NCBI GenBank assembly: GCA_024349245.1
Contig: JALDNG010000483.1
Coordinates: 62,001 to 126,000, forward strand
Length of the DNA stretch: 64,000 nt
Direction of reading: 5' to 3'
Origin: Neodontobutis hainanensis
Taxonomy: Eukaryota; Chordata; Actinopteri; Gobiiformes; Odontobutidae
In this document: positions 1-10,704 of the stretch, one piece after another
How the letters are laid out: every line of letters starts with the position of its first letter
How positions within the stretch are numbered: the stretch's first letter is position 1
Program-made: the position numbers and the translations under genes
Notes under the pieces: model-generated
The model's database searches: none
What the model was told of the DNA's origin: nothing
What the model saw: only the letters and a program-made list of their open reading frames with translations

Positions 1-252
1 TTAGCATAGGAACCTCTGGACGTTCCTTTATCGAACAGTAAGGAGCTTAACAGCATCCCACAATCCATTGTGCTGCCACCCAAACCTTTTTTTTTAAAAC
101 GTCTGACTAAATCTGATCTCCATGTAATGAGTTTGTGATGAGTTTAAAGTGACTCAGCATCAACCATTATGCTCTTCTATAAATATCTGCATAAGCCACA
201 CTTTATAACAAACTTAAGCTCAGTTGGATAGATCCATAATCCAGTTAAGGAG
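1..252. other. no gene seen (left edge)
   Basis: AT-rich sequence with no supported gene or repeat family. Short open frames here lack codon structure. Confidence 0.6.
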
Positions 253-254
253 AG

Positions 255-282
<28 letters not shown>
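253..282. repeat. (CT)n microsatellite
   Basis: About 15 uninterrupted CT units. The 200 bases that follow hold no recognisable gene. Confidence 0.95.
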
Positions 283-285
<3 letters not shown>

Positions 286-516
286 CGTCTGAGTGATGTT
301 ACCATTAACTTGCTCCCATAACTCAACTTCAGCACAATCTAGAAATGCATCAGCGCTATGGATATTTTGTGATGTAATAAGCGGATATAAAACAAAGTAT
401 TTTAAACAATATGATCCCGCAGTACCGGCCACGGCCTATGTGGCGACTGAGCAACATTCTAACACATTCTTACACAAGAGCAACATTCACATACATTCAT
501 ACAACAGTGCAACATG

Positions 517-525
517 TGTATATAT

Positions 526-599
<74 letters not shown>

Positions 600-604
600 T
601 ATAT

Positions 605-667
<63 letters not shown>
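517..667. repeat. (AT)n microsatellite, two blocks
   Basis: Long alternating AT tracts, roughly 531-595 and 611-667, joined by a short atatacacac interruption. The tract lies directly against the inverted copy of the LINE 3' end at 678. Open frames reading YIYIYI across it are artefacts of the repeat. Confidence 0.97.
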
Positions 668-671
<4 letters not shown>

Positions 672-677
672 ATAATA

Positions 678-790
678 CTGGTAGAGGACCGAGCTCGAAG
701 GATGAGACCACCGCGGAGGGTGAAGGTTTTTATATAAAAACCTTCACCCTCCGCGGTGGTCTCATCCTTCGAGCTCGGGTCCTCTACCAG
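678..790. repeat. near-perfect palindrome at a LINE 3' end
   Basis: The left arm (about 678-732) and right arm (about 735-790) are reverse complements over about 55 bases. They differ by one inserted C (gaggaccg against gaggacccg). The centre is tttatataaa. The right arm continues directly into the 3' end of the LINE pseudogene at 790-1640, so the left arm is an inverted copy of that 3' terminus. It can fold into a long hairpin. Confidence 0.95.
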
Positions 791-1645
791 AGGCCTGGGA
801 GCTTGAGGGTTCTGAGCAGTATCTTTGCTGTTCCTAGTACTGCACTTTTCTGGACCGAGATGTCTGGTGTTCTTCCAGGGATCTGCTGTAGCCACTCTTC
901 CAGTTTGGGGGTCACTGCCCCGAGTGCTCCGATGACCACGGGCACCACTGTCGCCTTCACCTTCCAAGTCTTTTCCAGCTCTTCTCTGAGCCCTTGGTAT
1001 TTCTCTAGTTTCTCATGTTCCTTTTTCCTGATGTTGCAATCACTTGGTATTGCCACATCAACCACGACGGCTTTCCTCTGCTGTTTGTCCACCACCACGA
1101 TGTCTGGTTGGTTCGCCATTACCATTCTGTCAGTCTGAATCTGGAAGTCCCACAGGATCTTGGCTCGGTCACTCTCTACCACCTTTGGAGGTGTTTCCCA
1201 CTTTGACCTCGGGTTTCCAGTCCGTACTCGTGCAGATGTTCCTGTACACTATGCCAGCCACTTGGTTATGGCGTTCCATGTATGCTTTCCCTGCCAGCAT
1301 CTTACACCCTGCAGTTAAGTGTTGGATTGTCTCAGGGGCCTGTTTGCACAGCCTACACCTTGGGTCTTGTCTGGTCTGGTAGATCTGGGCCTCTATTGCT
1401 CTGGTGCTCAGGGCTTGTTCCTGTGCAGCCATGATGAGTGCCTCTGTGCTGTCCTTCAGTCCAGCCCGTTCTAGCCATTGGTAGGATTTCTTGATATCAG
1501 CCACTTCAGTTATGTTCCGGTGGTACATCCCATGTAGGGGTTTGTCCTCCCATGATGGTCCGTCCTCCAGCTCCTCTTCCGCTGTTCCCCATTGCCTGAG
1601 ACATTCACTAAGCACATCATCTTTTGAAAAAAATAAATAAATAAA

Positions 1646-1648
<3 letters not shown>
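784..1648 (-). pseudogene. 3' end of a LINE with restriction-like endonuclease
   Basis: This is the C-terminal end of a non-LTR retrotransposon protein, in two frames. The upstream frame (about 1640 to 1169) has a CCHC finger (CRLCKQAPETIQHLTAGC). The downstream frame (1182 to 784) has an endonuclease-like block: PDIVVVDKQQRKAVVVDV, then a KYQGLREELEKTW helix, ending LPGLW and a stop. A C-terminal CCHC finger followed by a PD...D nuclease is known from the R2/R4/NeSL/Rex6 group, which lacks an APE nuclease. A frameshift near 1175 separates the two frames, and the reverse transcriptase is missing (5' truncation). Exact clade is uncertain. Confidence 0.85.

Positions 1649-1649
<1 letters not shown>

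Positions 1650-1720
<71 letters not shown>
1650..1720. repeat. (AT)n microsatellite at LINE 5' truncation point
   Basis: About 35 AT units following an A-rich stretch (aaaaaataaataaataaaa). The LINE therefore lies between AT tracts on both sides. Confidence 0.95.
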
Positions 1721-1721
<1 letters not shown>

Positions 1722-3132
1722 TCACCCTCATTTTGATGGCTCTTGATGGTCATGAGAAGCATCTCTTTCTTCATCCAGGCTTGCCACTTGATAATTGCGT
1801 GGCTGTTGCAATAATACAGAGTCTGCAGAGGGTTCTGCACACTCTACTGGATAAAAGTCACGCAATGACTTTTTGTCTTTATCTTACACAAGTGACAGCT
1901 TTAATAAGATTTTGATATGTCACATTTGAAGCCTGCTTGAACAAAATCACTTTTTGTTGAGTTGTCTGGCCATAATGCTGTCTGTTATATACACATTAAG
2001 TAATAAATACATATGTTGTAACACAGTCTTTTTCAGATTTTTTTATTTTTATTTTGCGGCTATATCTTCCCTCATAATGGCTCTAGTTTATTGGTCCATG
2101 TCTGTTGCTGTTTTTATTTACTGCTAAATTACAAACATTGATTTATCCAGTGATCAAGCTAATTCCGGTTGTTTTAGGTTGAAAAGTAGCATGTTGGATA
2201 AAAAAGCTAAATGTTTTGGATTTGTATCCCTCCCATTTTGAGTGTTGCTATATGCCGGGAAATATATAACAGAAGCCAAAAATAGCTTAGTGAAGTGAGC
2301 AGAGCAGCTCCTCACATAACTAGGCTTACTGACAGAACTGGGCCAAAGAGCAAGGTGCCGAACTATGGGGAGTCATATATCCACAGCACTGGGCTCTGTC
2401 AGAGCTACACAGCCTTTATCATTAAGGACGTAGTGTTATGCCTGCAGCAGCCAGCCACACTTAATTATGAATGCTGACTTTTACATCCCATTGAACGCTG
2501 CAATATACTTAATGTCTAAACAAAAAAAGCAGCTCAGACAAATCACTAGGTCTGATAAAAATTGGTACGGTCAGTATGGTGTGAAAAGCATTGAGGGGTA
2601 GATGAGATGAGTGGTCTCTGGAGCCGACTGATGGAGCTGGGATTGAGCTGCTCCACACAGGCTCTGAGGCTCCAGTCTCTGCTGTGTAATTATTGCATTA
2701 GACCAAACACTAACCACAAATTAGCTCTGCTACATCAGTACCCCTCACAGTGTCCACAGCAGGATGTAGAGGCGTGTGGACGTGAGATGACTAGGAGATA
2801 AAAAAAGACCATAAAAGGGTCTATTGAAGCCTGTGATAAAACCTCAAGTGATAAGACTAATTTCACTGAATCCTTGATAGTGCTGCAAACGGGGGAAAAA
2901 AACTAAAACAAAATATTATTGTTCTGACAATATCTGAATATTTCAATTGGCAGAGTAAAAAGTTAATATTAGTGTGTTAAAAAAATTGAAAAATAAAAGT
3001 TGGAGAGTTTTTTTGACACATCAAACAGAAATGGCTGTCGCACAGAATACCTAATATATGTTCACGCAAGAAAATCAGTTGGAGGCAAAGACAGAGGAGA
3101 GCCACTATGATGCTAACTTAGACAGCGTTTTC
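1721..3132. other. no gene seen
   Basis: AT-rich, apparently single-copy sequence. Open frames of 60-64 codons near 1733, 2295 and 2607 show no motif, and I treat them as chance. Confidence 0.6.
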
Positions 3133-3419
3133 AGAATCAGAATTACTTTCCCATCATCTCATCCCCAAGGGGAAATTCTTTTTTGTTACAACATGCATCT
3201 GACCAGTGCAACAAATAGAAATGTATTTTTAAAGTAGTTATAACTTAACTATAATCTATAAACTATCATATCCCTAACAAACACTAAACAATCTATTTAC
3301 ATATTCACATGATACATATTCACATATTACCTATTCATATGATGTACAGTTTACAAGTTTACAAGTAAACTTAATATTGTACAGCAGGCAGAATATTGAA
3401 CAGTTACTCTACAGAGGAT

Positions 3420-4990
3420 TTACAGTACTGAGTTCAGAAGTCTGATGGAGACTGGCAGGAATGATTTCCTGTGTCTCTCGTTGGAGCAGCGTGGCAGTAA
3501 CAGTCTATTGCTAAACAAGCTCTTGCAGCTGACCCGTACTTTGTAGAGCGGGTGGGAGGGAAAGTCCAGAATAGTCCTGATTTTGGACAACATTCTCCTC
3601 TCTGACACAACAGTCAGATGGTCCAGCTACAGCTCCTCCCCTACAACATGTCCGGCCTTCTTGATGATCTTATCAAGTCTATTAGTGTCCCTCACACGCA
3701 GCCTGCTGTCCCAGCAGACCACAGCGTACATGATGGCACTGGCCACCATAGACTCGCAGAACATCCTGAGCATAGTCCAGGCAGATGTCAAAGGACCTTA
3801 GCCGCCTAAGAAAGTAGAGACGGCCCTGGCCCTTCTTGTGGACAGTGTCTATGTTCTTGCCCCCACTCCAGTATATTGTCCAAATACACACCCAATTAAT
3901 TGTACTCCTCCACTACGTCTGCACTAATCCCCTGGATAGAGATGGGGGTCACTGCGGCTTTAGTCCTTATCAGGTCCACCACCAGTTCCTTAGTCTTCAT
4001 CCCGTTGAGCTGGAGGGGGTTCCTCTCGCTCCAGGTGACAAAGTTATCCACAACAGTCCTGTACTCCTTCTCGTCACCACCGCTGATGCATCCAACCACC
4101 GCAGAGTCCTCAGAGATCTTCTGAAGGTGGCAGGACTCTGTGCAGTAGTTAAAGTCTGTGGTGTAGAGGGTGAAGAGGAAAGGAGAGAGGACGGTCCCCT
4201 GCAGCACTCCGGTGTTGCTGATGACAGTGTCAGACACATAGCTCTGTAGCCGCACATACTGTGGTCTGCCAGTAAGGTAATCCACAATCCAGGACACCAG
4301 GGGGGCATCCACCTGCATCACCTCCTGCTTCTCAGCCAGCGGCCCTGGCCTGATAGTGTCGAACGCAATGGAGAAGTCAAAGAACATGATTCTCACAGTG
4401 GTGGCTGGTTTGTCCAGGTGGGCGTAGACTCTGTGGAGCAGGTAGATGATGGCGTCGTCCACACCGAGGTGGTGCTGATAGGCACCAACTGGAGTGGGTC
4501 CTGTAGATGCTGCACCATGGGTCACAGCTGCTCCAGGACAAGTCGCTCCAGAGTCTTCATGACGTGGGAGGTCAGTGCCACGGGCCTGTAGTCCTTGTGG
4601 TCGCTGGGATGCTGCGACTTTGGGAACGGAACAAGGCACTACGTCTTCTACAGCAGCGGGACTCTCTGACAACTCAGGCTAAGGTTGAAGATCTGATGCA
4701 GAACTCCGCTGAGCTGGGGGGCACAAGCTTTCAGGACTCTATGGCTCACGCCATCAGAGTCTCTACAGTTGTTTACTCACCTGTTCAGCAGTCAAGTCAG
4801 TGTGGAGGTGTCAGGAGGGGGAGGGGTGCCGGTGATAAGTGTGAAGTGGTCAGACGGGTTTGGGGACAAGGTGTGAGCAGGGCCATCTTGCAGATGAGTG
4901 GGGGGAGGAGGGGGAGGGAGATAGGAGTGGCTGCTGGCTGCCACTCCACTGTGGAGACAGGAGTGGGATTAGAGACCGCAGTGTCATAAC
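3420..4990 (-). pseudogene. Rex1 reverse transcriptase and C-terminal region
   Basis: The longest intact frame (4672 to 3896, 258 codons) carries the Rex1-like blocks GVDDAIIYLLHRVYAHLDKP, FFDFSIAFDTI (catalytic D region), QVDAPLVSWIVDYLTGRPQY, GVLQGTVLSPFLFTLYTTDF and a degraded catalytic block KISEDSAVVG. KTKELVVDLIR and VVEEYN follow. Downstream frames (3891-3682 and 3608-3420) continue with KGQGRLYFLRRLRSFD and RHRKSFLPVSI, the usual C-terminus. Upstream, 5012-4797 gives a proline-rich linker. At least three frame changes make it non-functional. Confidence 0.88.
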
Positions 4991-5002
4991 GGTTTAAGAA
5001 CC

Positions 5003-5393
5003 TTTCATTCATTTATTCATTTTCTACCGCTTTGTCTCGTTAGGGGTTGCGGGTGACTGGAGCCTATCCCAGCAGCTTTGGGCCAGAGGCGGGGTTCACC
5101 CTGGACAGTGGCCAGTTATTTGCAGGGCTGACATATAGAGACAGACAGTGACAGACAGCCATTCACTCTCACATTCATTCACTAGGGACACTTTAGATTT
5201 GTCGATTAACATATACATGCATGTCTTTGGACGGTGGGAGGAAGCTGGAGTACCCGGAGAGAACCCACAGTAACACGCGGAGGACATGCAGACTCCTCAC
5301 AGAAAGACTGGAGACATCCGAGAATAATTGAGGCGGCCGGGTTTTGAACTCACGACCTTCTTGCTGTGAGGCCAGAGTGCTAACCACTCTGCC
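5003..5393 (-). mobile_element. tRNA-headed SINE of a common fish family, inserted in Rex1
   Basis: Read on the minus strand. The tRNA-like head (ggcagagtggttagcactct, B-box-like gagttcaaaac) is followed by the widely dispersed block mentioning gaacccacagt, tctttggacggtgggagg and tgcgggtgactggag, ending in a tail rich in gaatgaatg. Similar blocks occur at 50378-50500 in the other orientation. It splits the Rex1 reading between the endonuclease and reverse transcriptase parts. Confidence 0.75.
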
Positions 5394-5422
5394 AAGAGAT
5401 ATGGTCCACTAAGAGATATGGT
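5394..5422. repeat. 12-bp direct repeat beside tRNA-like sequence
   Basis: aagagatatggt occurs at 5394-5405 and again at 5411-5422, between the SINE head and the tRNA-Leu-like sequence. It looks like a target-site or slippage duplication. Confidence 0.8.
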
Positions 5423-5504
5423 GCCAGAAGTGGAATTCGAACCCACGCCTCCAGGAGAGACTGCGACCTGAACGCAGCGCCTTGGACCGCTTGGCCATCC
5501 TGAC
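5422..5504 (-). tRNA. tRNA-Leu(CAG)-like sequence, probably a retroposed copy
   Basis: The minus strand folds as a full leucine tRNA of 83 nt. The 5' acceptor gtcagga pairs with the 3' strand ttctggc with two G-U pairs. The A box is tggccaagcgg. The anticodon arm is ctgcg-ttcaggt-cgcag, giving anticodon CAG. A long variable arm and T-loop ttcgaat follow. The B box has one change from consensus (ggttcgaattc). The genomic base run after the discriminator A is CCA, which eukaryotic tRNA genes do not normally encode. Together with its place inside Rex1 this favours a copy made from mature tRNA over an authentic gene. Confidence 0.7.
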
Positions 5505-6555
5505 TGGTTGTCCACACTGCCTTTGATGCCTCCACCACTGGTGTGTTGTTCTGCTGGAGCTTCCACTCTAGCTTCCTCCCATGTTTCTTCCTGGCCAGCT
5601 GGGATAATGTTGTCCTCACAGAAGTCAATGTAGCTGGTGATGCACTCTATGTCCTCTCCGTCTGTGGGATTCAGTGAGTACCTACCAGTCTGTCAACTCA
5701 AAACAGTTCTGTAGTGTCTCCAGTGTCTCATCAGTCCATCTTCTCACTGTCCTTGTACTCGGGGGCTGACGTTTCACTAGAAGCACATAGGAGGTGGAGA
5801 GGTGCACCAGGTTGGGCTCAGACCTGCCCAGCAGGGGAAGGGGGGCTGAGCTGTATGCATCCCGAACATTTGCATAAAGCAGGTCTATTGTTTTTCCCTC
5901 TCTGGTGGGGCAATTCACAAACTGTTTGAAAGTGGAGAGTTTTGTCCAAACTCACGTGATTAAAGTCTCCAGAGATGGTAATGAAAGCATTGGGATGAGC
6001 GGTCTGAATCTGAACTATTGCAGAGTGAATGGTGGGGGTGCAGGTACTGTAGGGGATGGCAGATGGGTGCACATGAACATGCACGAAGATAACACGTGAA
6101 AACTCCCTGGGCAAATAATATTTACATTTTACATTTATTCATTTAGCTGACGCTTTTATCCAAAGCGACTTACATTTTTCTACAGTAATTACCAGTGTTA
6201 CAGTCACTGGAGGTGGGTTATGTATCTTGCCCAAGGACACAACGACAGTATGAACTGTGGGGAGAGTGGGAATCGAACCGCCTACCTTCCGGTTGAAAGA
6301 CAACTGCTCTACCCACTGAGCTACTGCCGTGTAATCCAACAGCACACAGTTCCACGTCCTGATACAGATGCGCTCTTTAACCGTAACGTGACCAGGGTTA
6401 CACCAGCGTTCATTCACAAGCACAGCAAGTCTGCCCCCTCTACGCTTACCGCTGCTGGCGAAGTGCCGGTCAGCTCGCACTGTGTGGAAGCCCGTGATGG
6501 AGGCATTGTCAGCGGTAATGTCCTGGTGCATCCATGTCTCCTTAAAGCACATTAA
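5505..6555 (-). pseudogene. Rex1 APE endonuclease region, split by a SINE
   Basis: The part 6552 to about 6340 reads MCFKETWMHQDITADNAS and SGKRRGGRLAVLVNERWCNP. After the SINE the frame 6114 to 5818 gives LPREF-like start, PNAFITISGDFNHV (GDFN motif of APE nucleases) and a tail in another frame with LLYANVRDAYSSAPLPLLGRSE. A further frame (5628 on) has GRKLEWKLQQNN, the linker before the reverse transcriptase. The SINE replaces the codons between WNCVLLDY and the YYLPREF region. Confidence 0.85.
6121..6335 (-). mobile_element. tRNA-headed SINE with L2-like tail, inserted in Rex1
   Basis: On the minus strand the head gcagtagctcagtgggtaga and ttcgattcccactctccccac is followed by the conserved central block gtgtccttgggcaagata. 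The tail carries taattactgtagaaaaatg, aagtcgctttggataaaag and aatgaataaatgtaaaatg. The tail is the same as the 3' end of the L2 LINE at 51.4 kb. Confidence 0.9.
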
Positions 6556-6625
6556 ACTACACTCGCGGTATTCCCTCTGACTTTGGACAAGTTAGTTAAT
6601 CCATTTTGTTGACAAGGGAACATAC

Positions 6626-6847
6626 CTAAGTCCCTGTTGTTTCTTTGCCATCTTCCTTCTTCGTAGCTTTTTTCCCCCTGTATTCCTTGTGTGTTCTACG
6701 TCTGCAGTTCTCAAAGATGTTGGAGAGGTTTGTTAGAGTTGCCGTGGTTGTTTTAGCCACATCGGCCACAGTAGTCCCGGGAGTCGGCTTCGGGGCTATT
6801 AGCTGATCCATTGTGTAAACAATGCGATCAGCTGGGGGTTCCATCAT
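6626..6847 (-). pseudogene. probable Rex1 N-terminal segment
   Basis: A 73-codon frame beginning MMEPPADRIVYTMDQLIAPK and ending in a lysine-rich stretch. It lies at the 5' side of the endonuclease part and in the same orientation. I infer Rex1 origin from position only. Confidence 0.4.
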
Positions 6848-6850
6848 AAC

Positions 6851-7400
6851 TTAACAGTTCCGAGTGCAAGAAGCAGAAGTTCCGAAAAACTCCCAAAACC
6901 TCCTGTTTGTGTCCTTTTAAGAGGAAATTACAAACAGCAAATGACCACATGTGCTGGACATGATCCTTACCTAAAAATAAAAGAGTACTCTTTCTCCTGA
7001 GCTAAAGGACTTCTGTTGATAGAAGCAGTTATCATGTACTAAAAAACGGATGAAACAAAAACCTACAAAAGTCTGGACACATACAGCTTTAGTTCCACCC
7101 AGGCAAGTTTTTTTTATGCCTTTACCTTTTGGTTGGTGAGCATCAGTGGTTAGCTTTTAAAATCTTTGGCCCTAAGTGCTTTAATGCATCCCCCTAACAA
7201 TTCTATAACAATAACACTATAAGCTAGTATTACATTGTACTATGTTAACTTTGAGTGTTCACTCCACACCAGCATTTTTAAGGCTTTTCTGTCATCATTG
7301 TTTATGTTTCACCACTACCTCGGCTAGAAACTATTGTTGGTTGTCAACCACGAATAAGAACAAGCCTCAACAAATGTATAGCAAAAGATTGTAATTTTCA
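6851..7400. other. no gene seen
   Basis: AT-rich sequence without recognisable genes or repeat termini. Confidence 0.55.
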
Positions 7401-7419
7401 CACTTTGGGCATTCACATT

Positions 7420-8140
7420 GTGTATTTAAGTAGAAGTACAGATATGTATGTTAAAAACAACACTGATAAAAGTAGAAGTACCAATTCAACTTCTTTACTC
7501 AAGTAAAAGTAAAACAAATACCATCTGAAATGTACTTAAGAATAAAATTATTTTGCTGTCATTAATACACTATTATATTTGTGATTTCTACAGTTTATGA
7601 TACAATTAAATATAAGACCTTGAAGAACATTTTGACAACAAGTTCATACAATTTTTATACTTTTAAGACCTTGGAGGTACCCTGTTAATGTTGTTTTAAC
7701 TATTTCTTTACTACAATGGAGGTTCTCTAATAGCATTGCTCACGTTGTAAACTGACTTAAATAAATGCAAAATAAGCTACGACATGAATCATTCTTAGAA
7801 CAAACAGCCTCCAACAGTTCTCTTAAATATGGCCATGAATGGCTAATGTCTTTCTTTCTTTCTCCATGTCGCTGCTGAAAACCCCACGCTGGCAAGACAC
7901 CTTCTCTTATTTTGGCAATTGACTTTCCCTCTCGTCACGTTAGTCTTTTATGTCATGTATTAATTTGCGGAGGTTGTTAAAGTAACAAGGCTGTTGCCAG
8001 ATAAATAAATACTCTAAATAAATAATAAAATAAATAATAATAATAAATAATACAAAAAAGTACAGATACCTGAAAATTCTACTTAAGTACAGTATAACAG
8101 TGTAACAAAATACTTTGTTACTTCTCACGTCTAAGCTGCA
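7420..8140 (-). repeat. likely nonautonomous DNA element (aagtacagata family)
   Basis: The right end contains aagtacagatacctgaaaat, acttaagtacagtata and tactttgttacttctcac. This is the reverse complement of a terminus common in fish repeats (gaagtaacaaagtattttgt...). Related motifs (aagtagaagtacagatatg, ctcaagtaaaagtaaaac) lie at 7430-7520. Boundaries are approximate. Confidence 0.5.
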
Positions 8141-8768
8141 TAATTTTTCCTGGGATGATAATTTGCGATTGTGTGCCAGGTAATTGCCTTTTGGTGGCAT
8201 TTAAACTAAAAATGTCTCCAGTGATGTTGCTTGTTCAGTGAACAGAGCTGTTTCATTCTAAATAAAAATGGTCTCATTTTAATACTCTCACAAATACATA
8301 GGCAGTGTTCGCAATGTTGCAATACAGTCAAATTACTGCCTCCATGTACATTTGGATATGATACTCGGTTGTTTCTGTTTTGCTGGATGTCAGTGAAACA
8401 TTGAGAGGCGTCACACAGCACGTTATTTTTTTATGTCTGTGTAATAAAAATCTAAATCTGTACCTGCAGCAGCAATGATCCCTGTCACCATAAGACCCTG
8501 CATATCTCTGCATTGTCTTGCTGTCTTATAACCAAATAAAGCTGCTCTGCCTTCACAGCAAATAGAAAGGACAGGAGCATGGTTCAACAAGAACATCTCG
8601 GGTTATCCCTTAAAAAGTGGGAACGATATGCTGCGTAGCATTTTGATATGGGGAACATTCTTTGTGTGACCGGTTGTAAAGCACGTGTGTCAAACACGCC
8701 AAGAATTGACTTATAATACCTTGGTTGGTGACGCAGCTCATCAGCGGCAGCTGTGTGATTGAGCGCAC
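8141..8768. other. no gene seen
   Basis: No supported feature. Minus-strand open frames near 8206, 8328 and 8584 have no motifs. Confidence 0.55.
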
Positions 8769-8769
8769 C

Positions 8770-9124
8770 CTGTGCACAATTATTAGGCAAGTGATTATTT
8801 TGACCAAATCATTTGTTTATTCATCATTTCCAAATCCAAGCTACATAAACTTAAATCCTTATTGGATTTAAAGCATATCAGGTGGTATTTGTGTAACGAG
8901 GGAGGGTGTGGCCTAATGAGATCAACAACCTTTATCAAGGTGTGATTAATTATTAGGCAGACTTTTCTCCTCTGGAAAAATGGGCCAAAAAAGAGATTTA
9001 ACTGGAATTCTGAAAAGTCAAAAATTGTAAAAAGTCTTTCGCAGGGATGGCAAGTTATTGGGGCATGATCACAGAACCATCAAACGTTTTGTATCAAATT
9101 GTCAACAGGGTCTCAAGAAATGTG
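8770..9124 (+). mobile_element. Tc1/mariner 5' fragment (copy A)
   Basis: Starts with the terminal repeat tgtgcacaattattaggca. It continues through a 5' untranslated part (gagggtgtggcctaatgag, attaattattaggcag) into the transposase start: atgggccaaaaaagagattt, then the helix-turn-helix coding part with catgatcacagaaccatcaa and gtcaacagggtctcaagaaa. It stops abruptly at 9124, where DIRS sequence begins. The rest of the transposase and the right terminus are absent. Confidence 0.85.
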
Positions 9125-9921
9125 AACCATACTCTGGTTGGCCAAACGGGACGCTACTAGTAAGAGGCGCGACCCCTGTTGATGGGCCTTCGCCAGGACT
9201 CCCGGGAGCAGAGCCACCGGAAGAAACGCATAAAAGGTGCAAGCTGGGCCACGCATGGGCCATTGCGTCCAGACCCAGGGTAGCTGGAGGAGTCAGAGAG
9301 AAGTAGAGGGGACATTGTGCTGCATGCTGTGAAGCAAAGAGGTCCACTTCTGCTTCGTAAAATCTTTCCCAGATTTGACTCAATACCTCGGGGTGGAGTT
9401 TCCACTCCCCATGTGTCACAGCCTGTCTGGACAATAAATCTGCTCCCACATTTGTGGACCCGGGGATATAAATTGCCCTGAGGGACAGGGACTTGTCCTG
9501 AGCCCAAAAGCAGAACCTGCTGCTCTAGCTAGATTAAGCGGAACGAACGCAATCCATTTTGTATATGTATGTGTTGACAAGGCCAGGCCGAACGAAAGAA
9601 CCCGATATTGGTATGTAAGTGAACCTCAGGAACTTTCTGTGCTATGGCAGGATTTGTATGTGAAAATACGCGTCCTTTAGATCGATGGTGACTAACCAGT
9701 TGCCTAATCGGACCTGGGACACAACCATTTTAATTGTGAGCATTTTGAATTTTAATGCTTTGAGGAAGCGGTTTAACCCGCGAAGGTCTAAAATCGGGTG
9801 CAGCCCCCCGTCTTATTTTTGTAACTAGAAAATATAGGCTGTAAAACCCGGATTGTCTGTCTGGTGGGGGAACCCGTTCTATGGCCGCTTTATCCAGCAG
9901 AACCTGCAGTTCCTGTGTCAA
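9125..9921 (-). pseudogene. DIRS reverse transcriptase / RNase H relic
   Basis: Frame 9921-9730 has KAAIERVPPPDRQSGFYSLY, the DIRS reverse transcriptase entry block (AIERVPP...SGFYS.YF). After a degraded middle, frame 9449-9102 gives GADLLSRQAVTHGEWKLHPE, IWERFYEAEVDLFASQ and PLYFSLTPPATLGLDAMAHA. This is the end of RNase H and the following conserved region. The catalytic YxDD block is not visible. Confidence 0.82.
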
Positions 9922-10704
9922 TGCATTTTTGTCCCGGTTTTACGCCGTTGAAATGCGGAGGACGATAGGCGAACTGAATTCTGTAGCCTTTGGCCCCAGT
10001 CCTCATTACCCATGGGATATTTTGCAGTAGTATCCATGCTGCCAGTTTCTCTGAAAGTTTCTCTGGGCACTAGTTTTGGCACGCCGTTTTGCGGGAGGGG
10101 TGTAAGACATTCACCGTCCTGAACCAAGACAGGAGATGGCCGGACACATAACATTGCGCTGGAGACCACTGCTCCCCGAAACGCCTGTGGCGGTGGAGAA
10201 AAAACAGCGGGCTCCTGAGGGTGCCAACATGGAGTCTTTATTCTCTGTTGGATTTTGCTGCGCCCCACCTGGGAAGGGCACACCCCCGCGGCCGTGGGCG
10301 CACCAATTTCAGGACCTCCGCTTCCTGGCGGAAATTATATTCCGCAGGTCTGGCCTCTTTGGAGCAGCGCGAGAATCAGCTCCCCAGTCCTTACGGGGGG
10401 GTGGCACAATTCGCCACACTCTCCTTCTGGGCAGCATGCTTTTCTCTGGAGGGAGGACCTGTTCGGGACTGGGTGGCTGATGGTCCCGACTGCTGAGCAC
10501 GGCAAGGAAGAAACCTCACAAACGCCTCCTCGTAGCATTTTGCCTCCCGGGACTTAGTGGGGACAGAGTCCCTCGCGTTGCTAAAAAGACCAGAAGGTCT
10601 TGATGCACCCATCATGGGCACTGATGCCCATGAGGTTGAGCCACAGATGTCTTTCTATTGCAACCAAAGCAGACATGGAGCGACCAATAGCGCAGGCTGT
10701 CTGC

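Larger units (their letters stand above)
3133..6850 (-). mobile_element. Rex1 non-LTR retrotransposon, degraded, with nested insertions
   Basis: Minus-strand copy. Reading from 6850 down it has an N-terminal segment, an APE endonuclease, a linker, a reverse transcriptase and a C-terminal region. It ends at a 3' tail near 3133, whose plus-strand form tcagaatcagaattact plus ccccaaggggaaatt is the usual Rex1 end in fish. Protein similarity is to the Rex1/Babar group, recognised by eye. Frames shift several times. Two foreign blocks interrupt it: about 5000-5510 and 6121-6335. Confidence 0.88.

Noticed and set aside
487..1731. Long open frames with YIYIYI runs
   Set aside because: They are translations of (AT)n microsatellites with a little flanking sequence.
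5682..5918. Separate small gene
   Set aside because: The reading LLYANVRDAYSSAPLPLLGR is the end of the Rex1 endonuclease domain.
6139..6555. Minus-strand 137-codon ORF as a single gene
   Set aside because: It is a Rex1 endonuclease start read into an inserted SINE (AVAQWVEQLSFNRKVGG is the SINE head translated).
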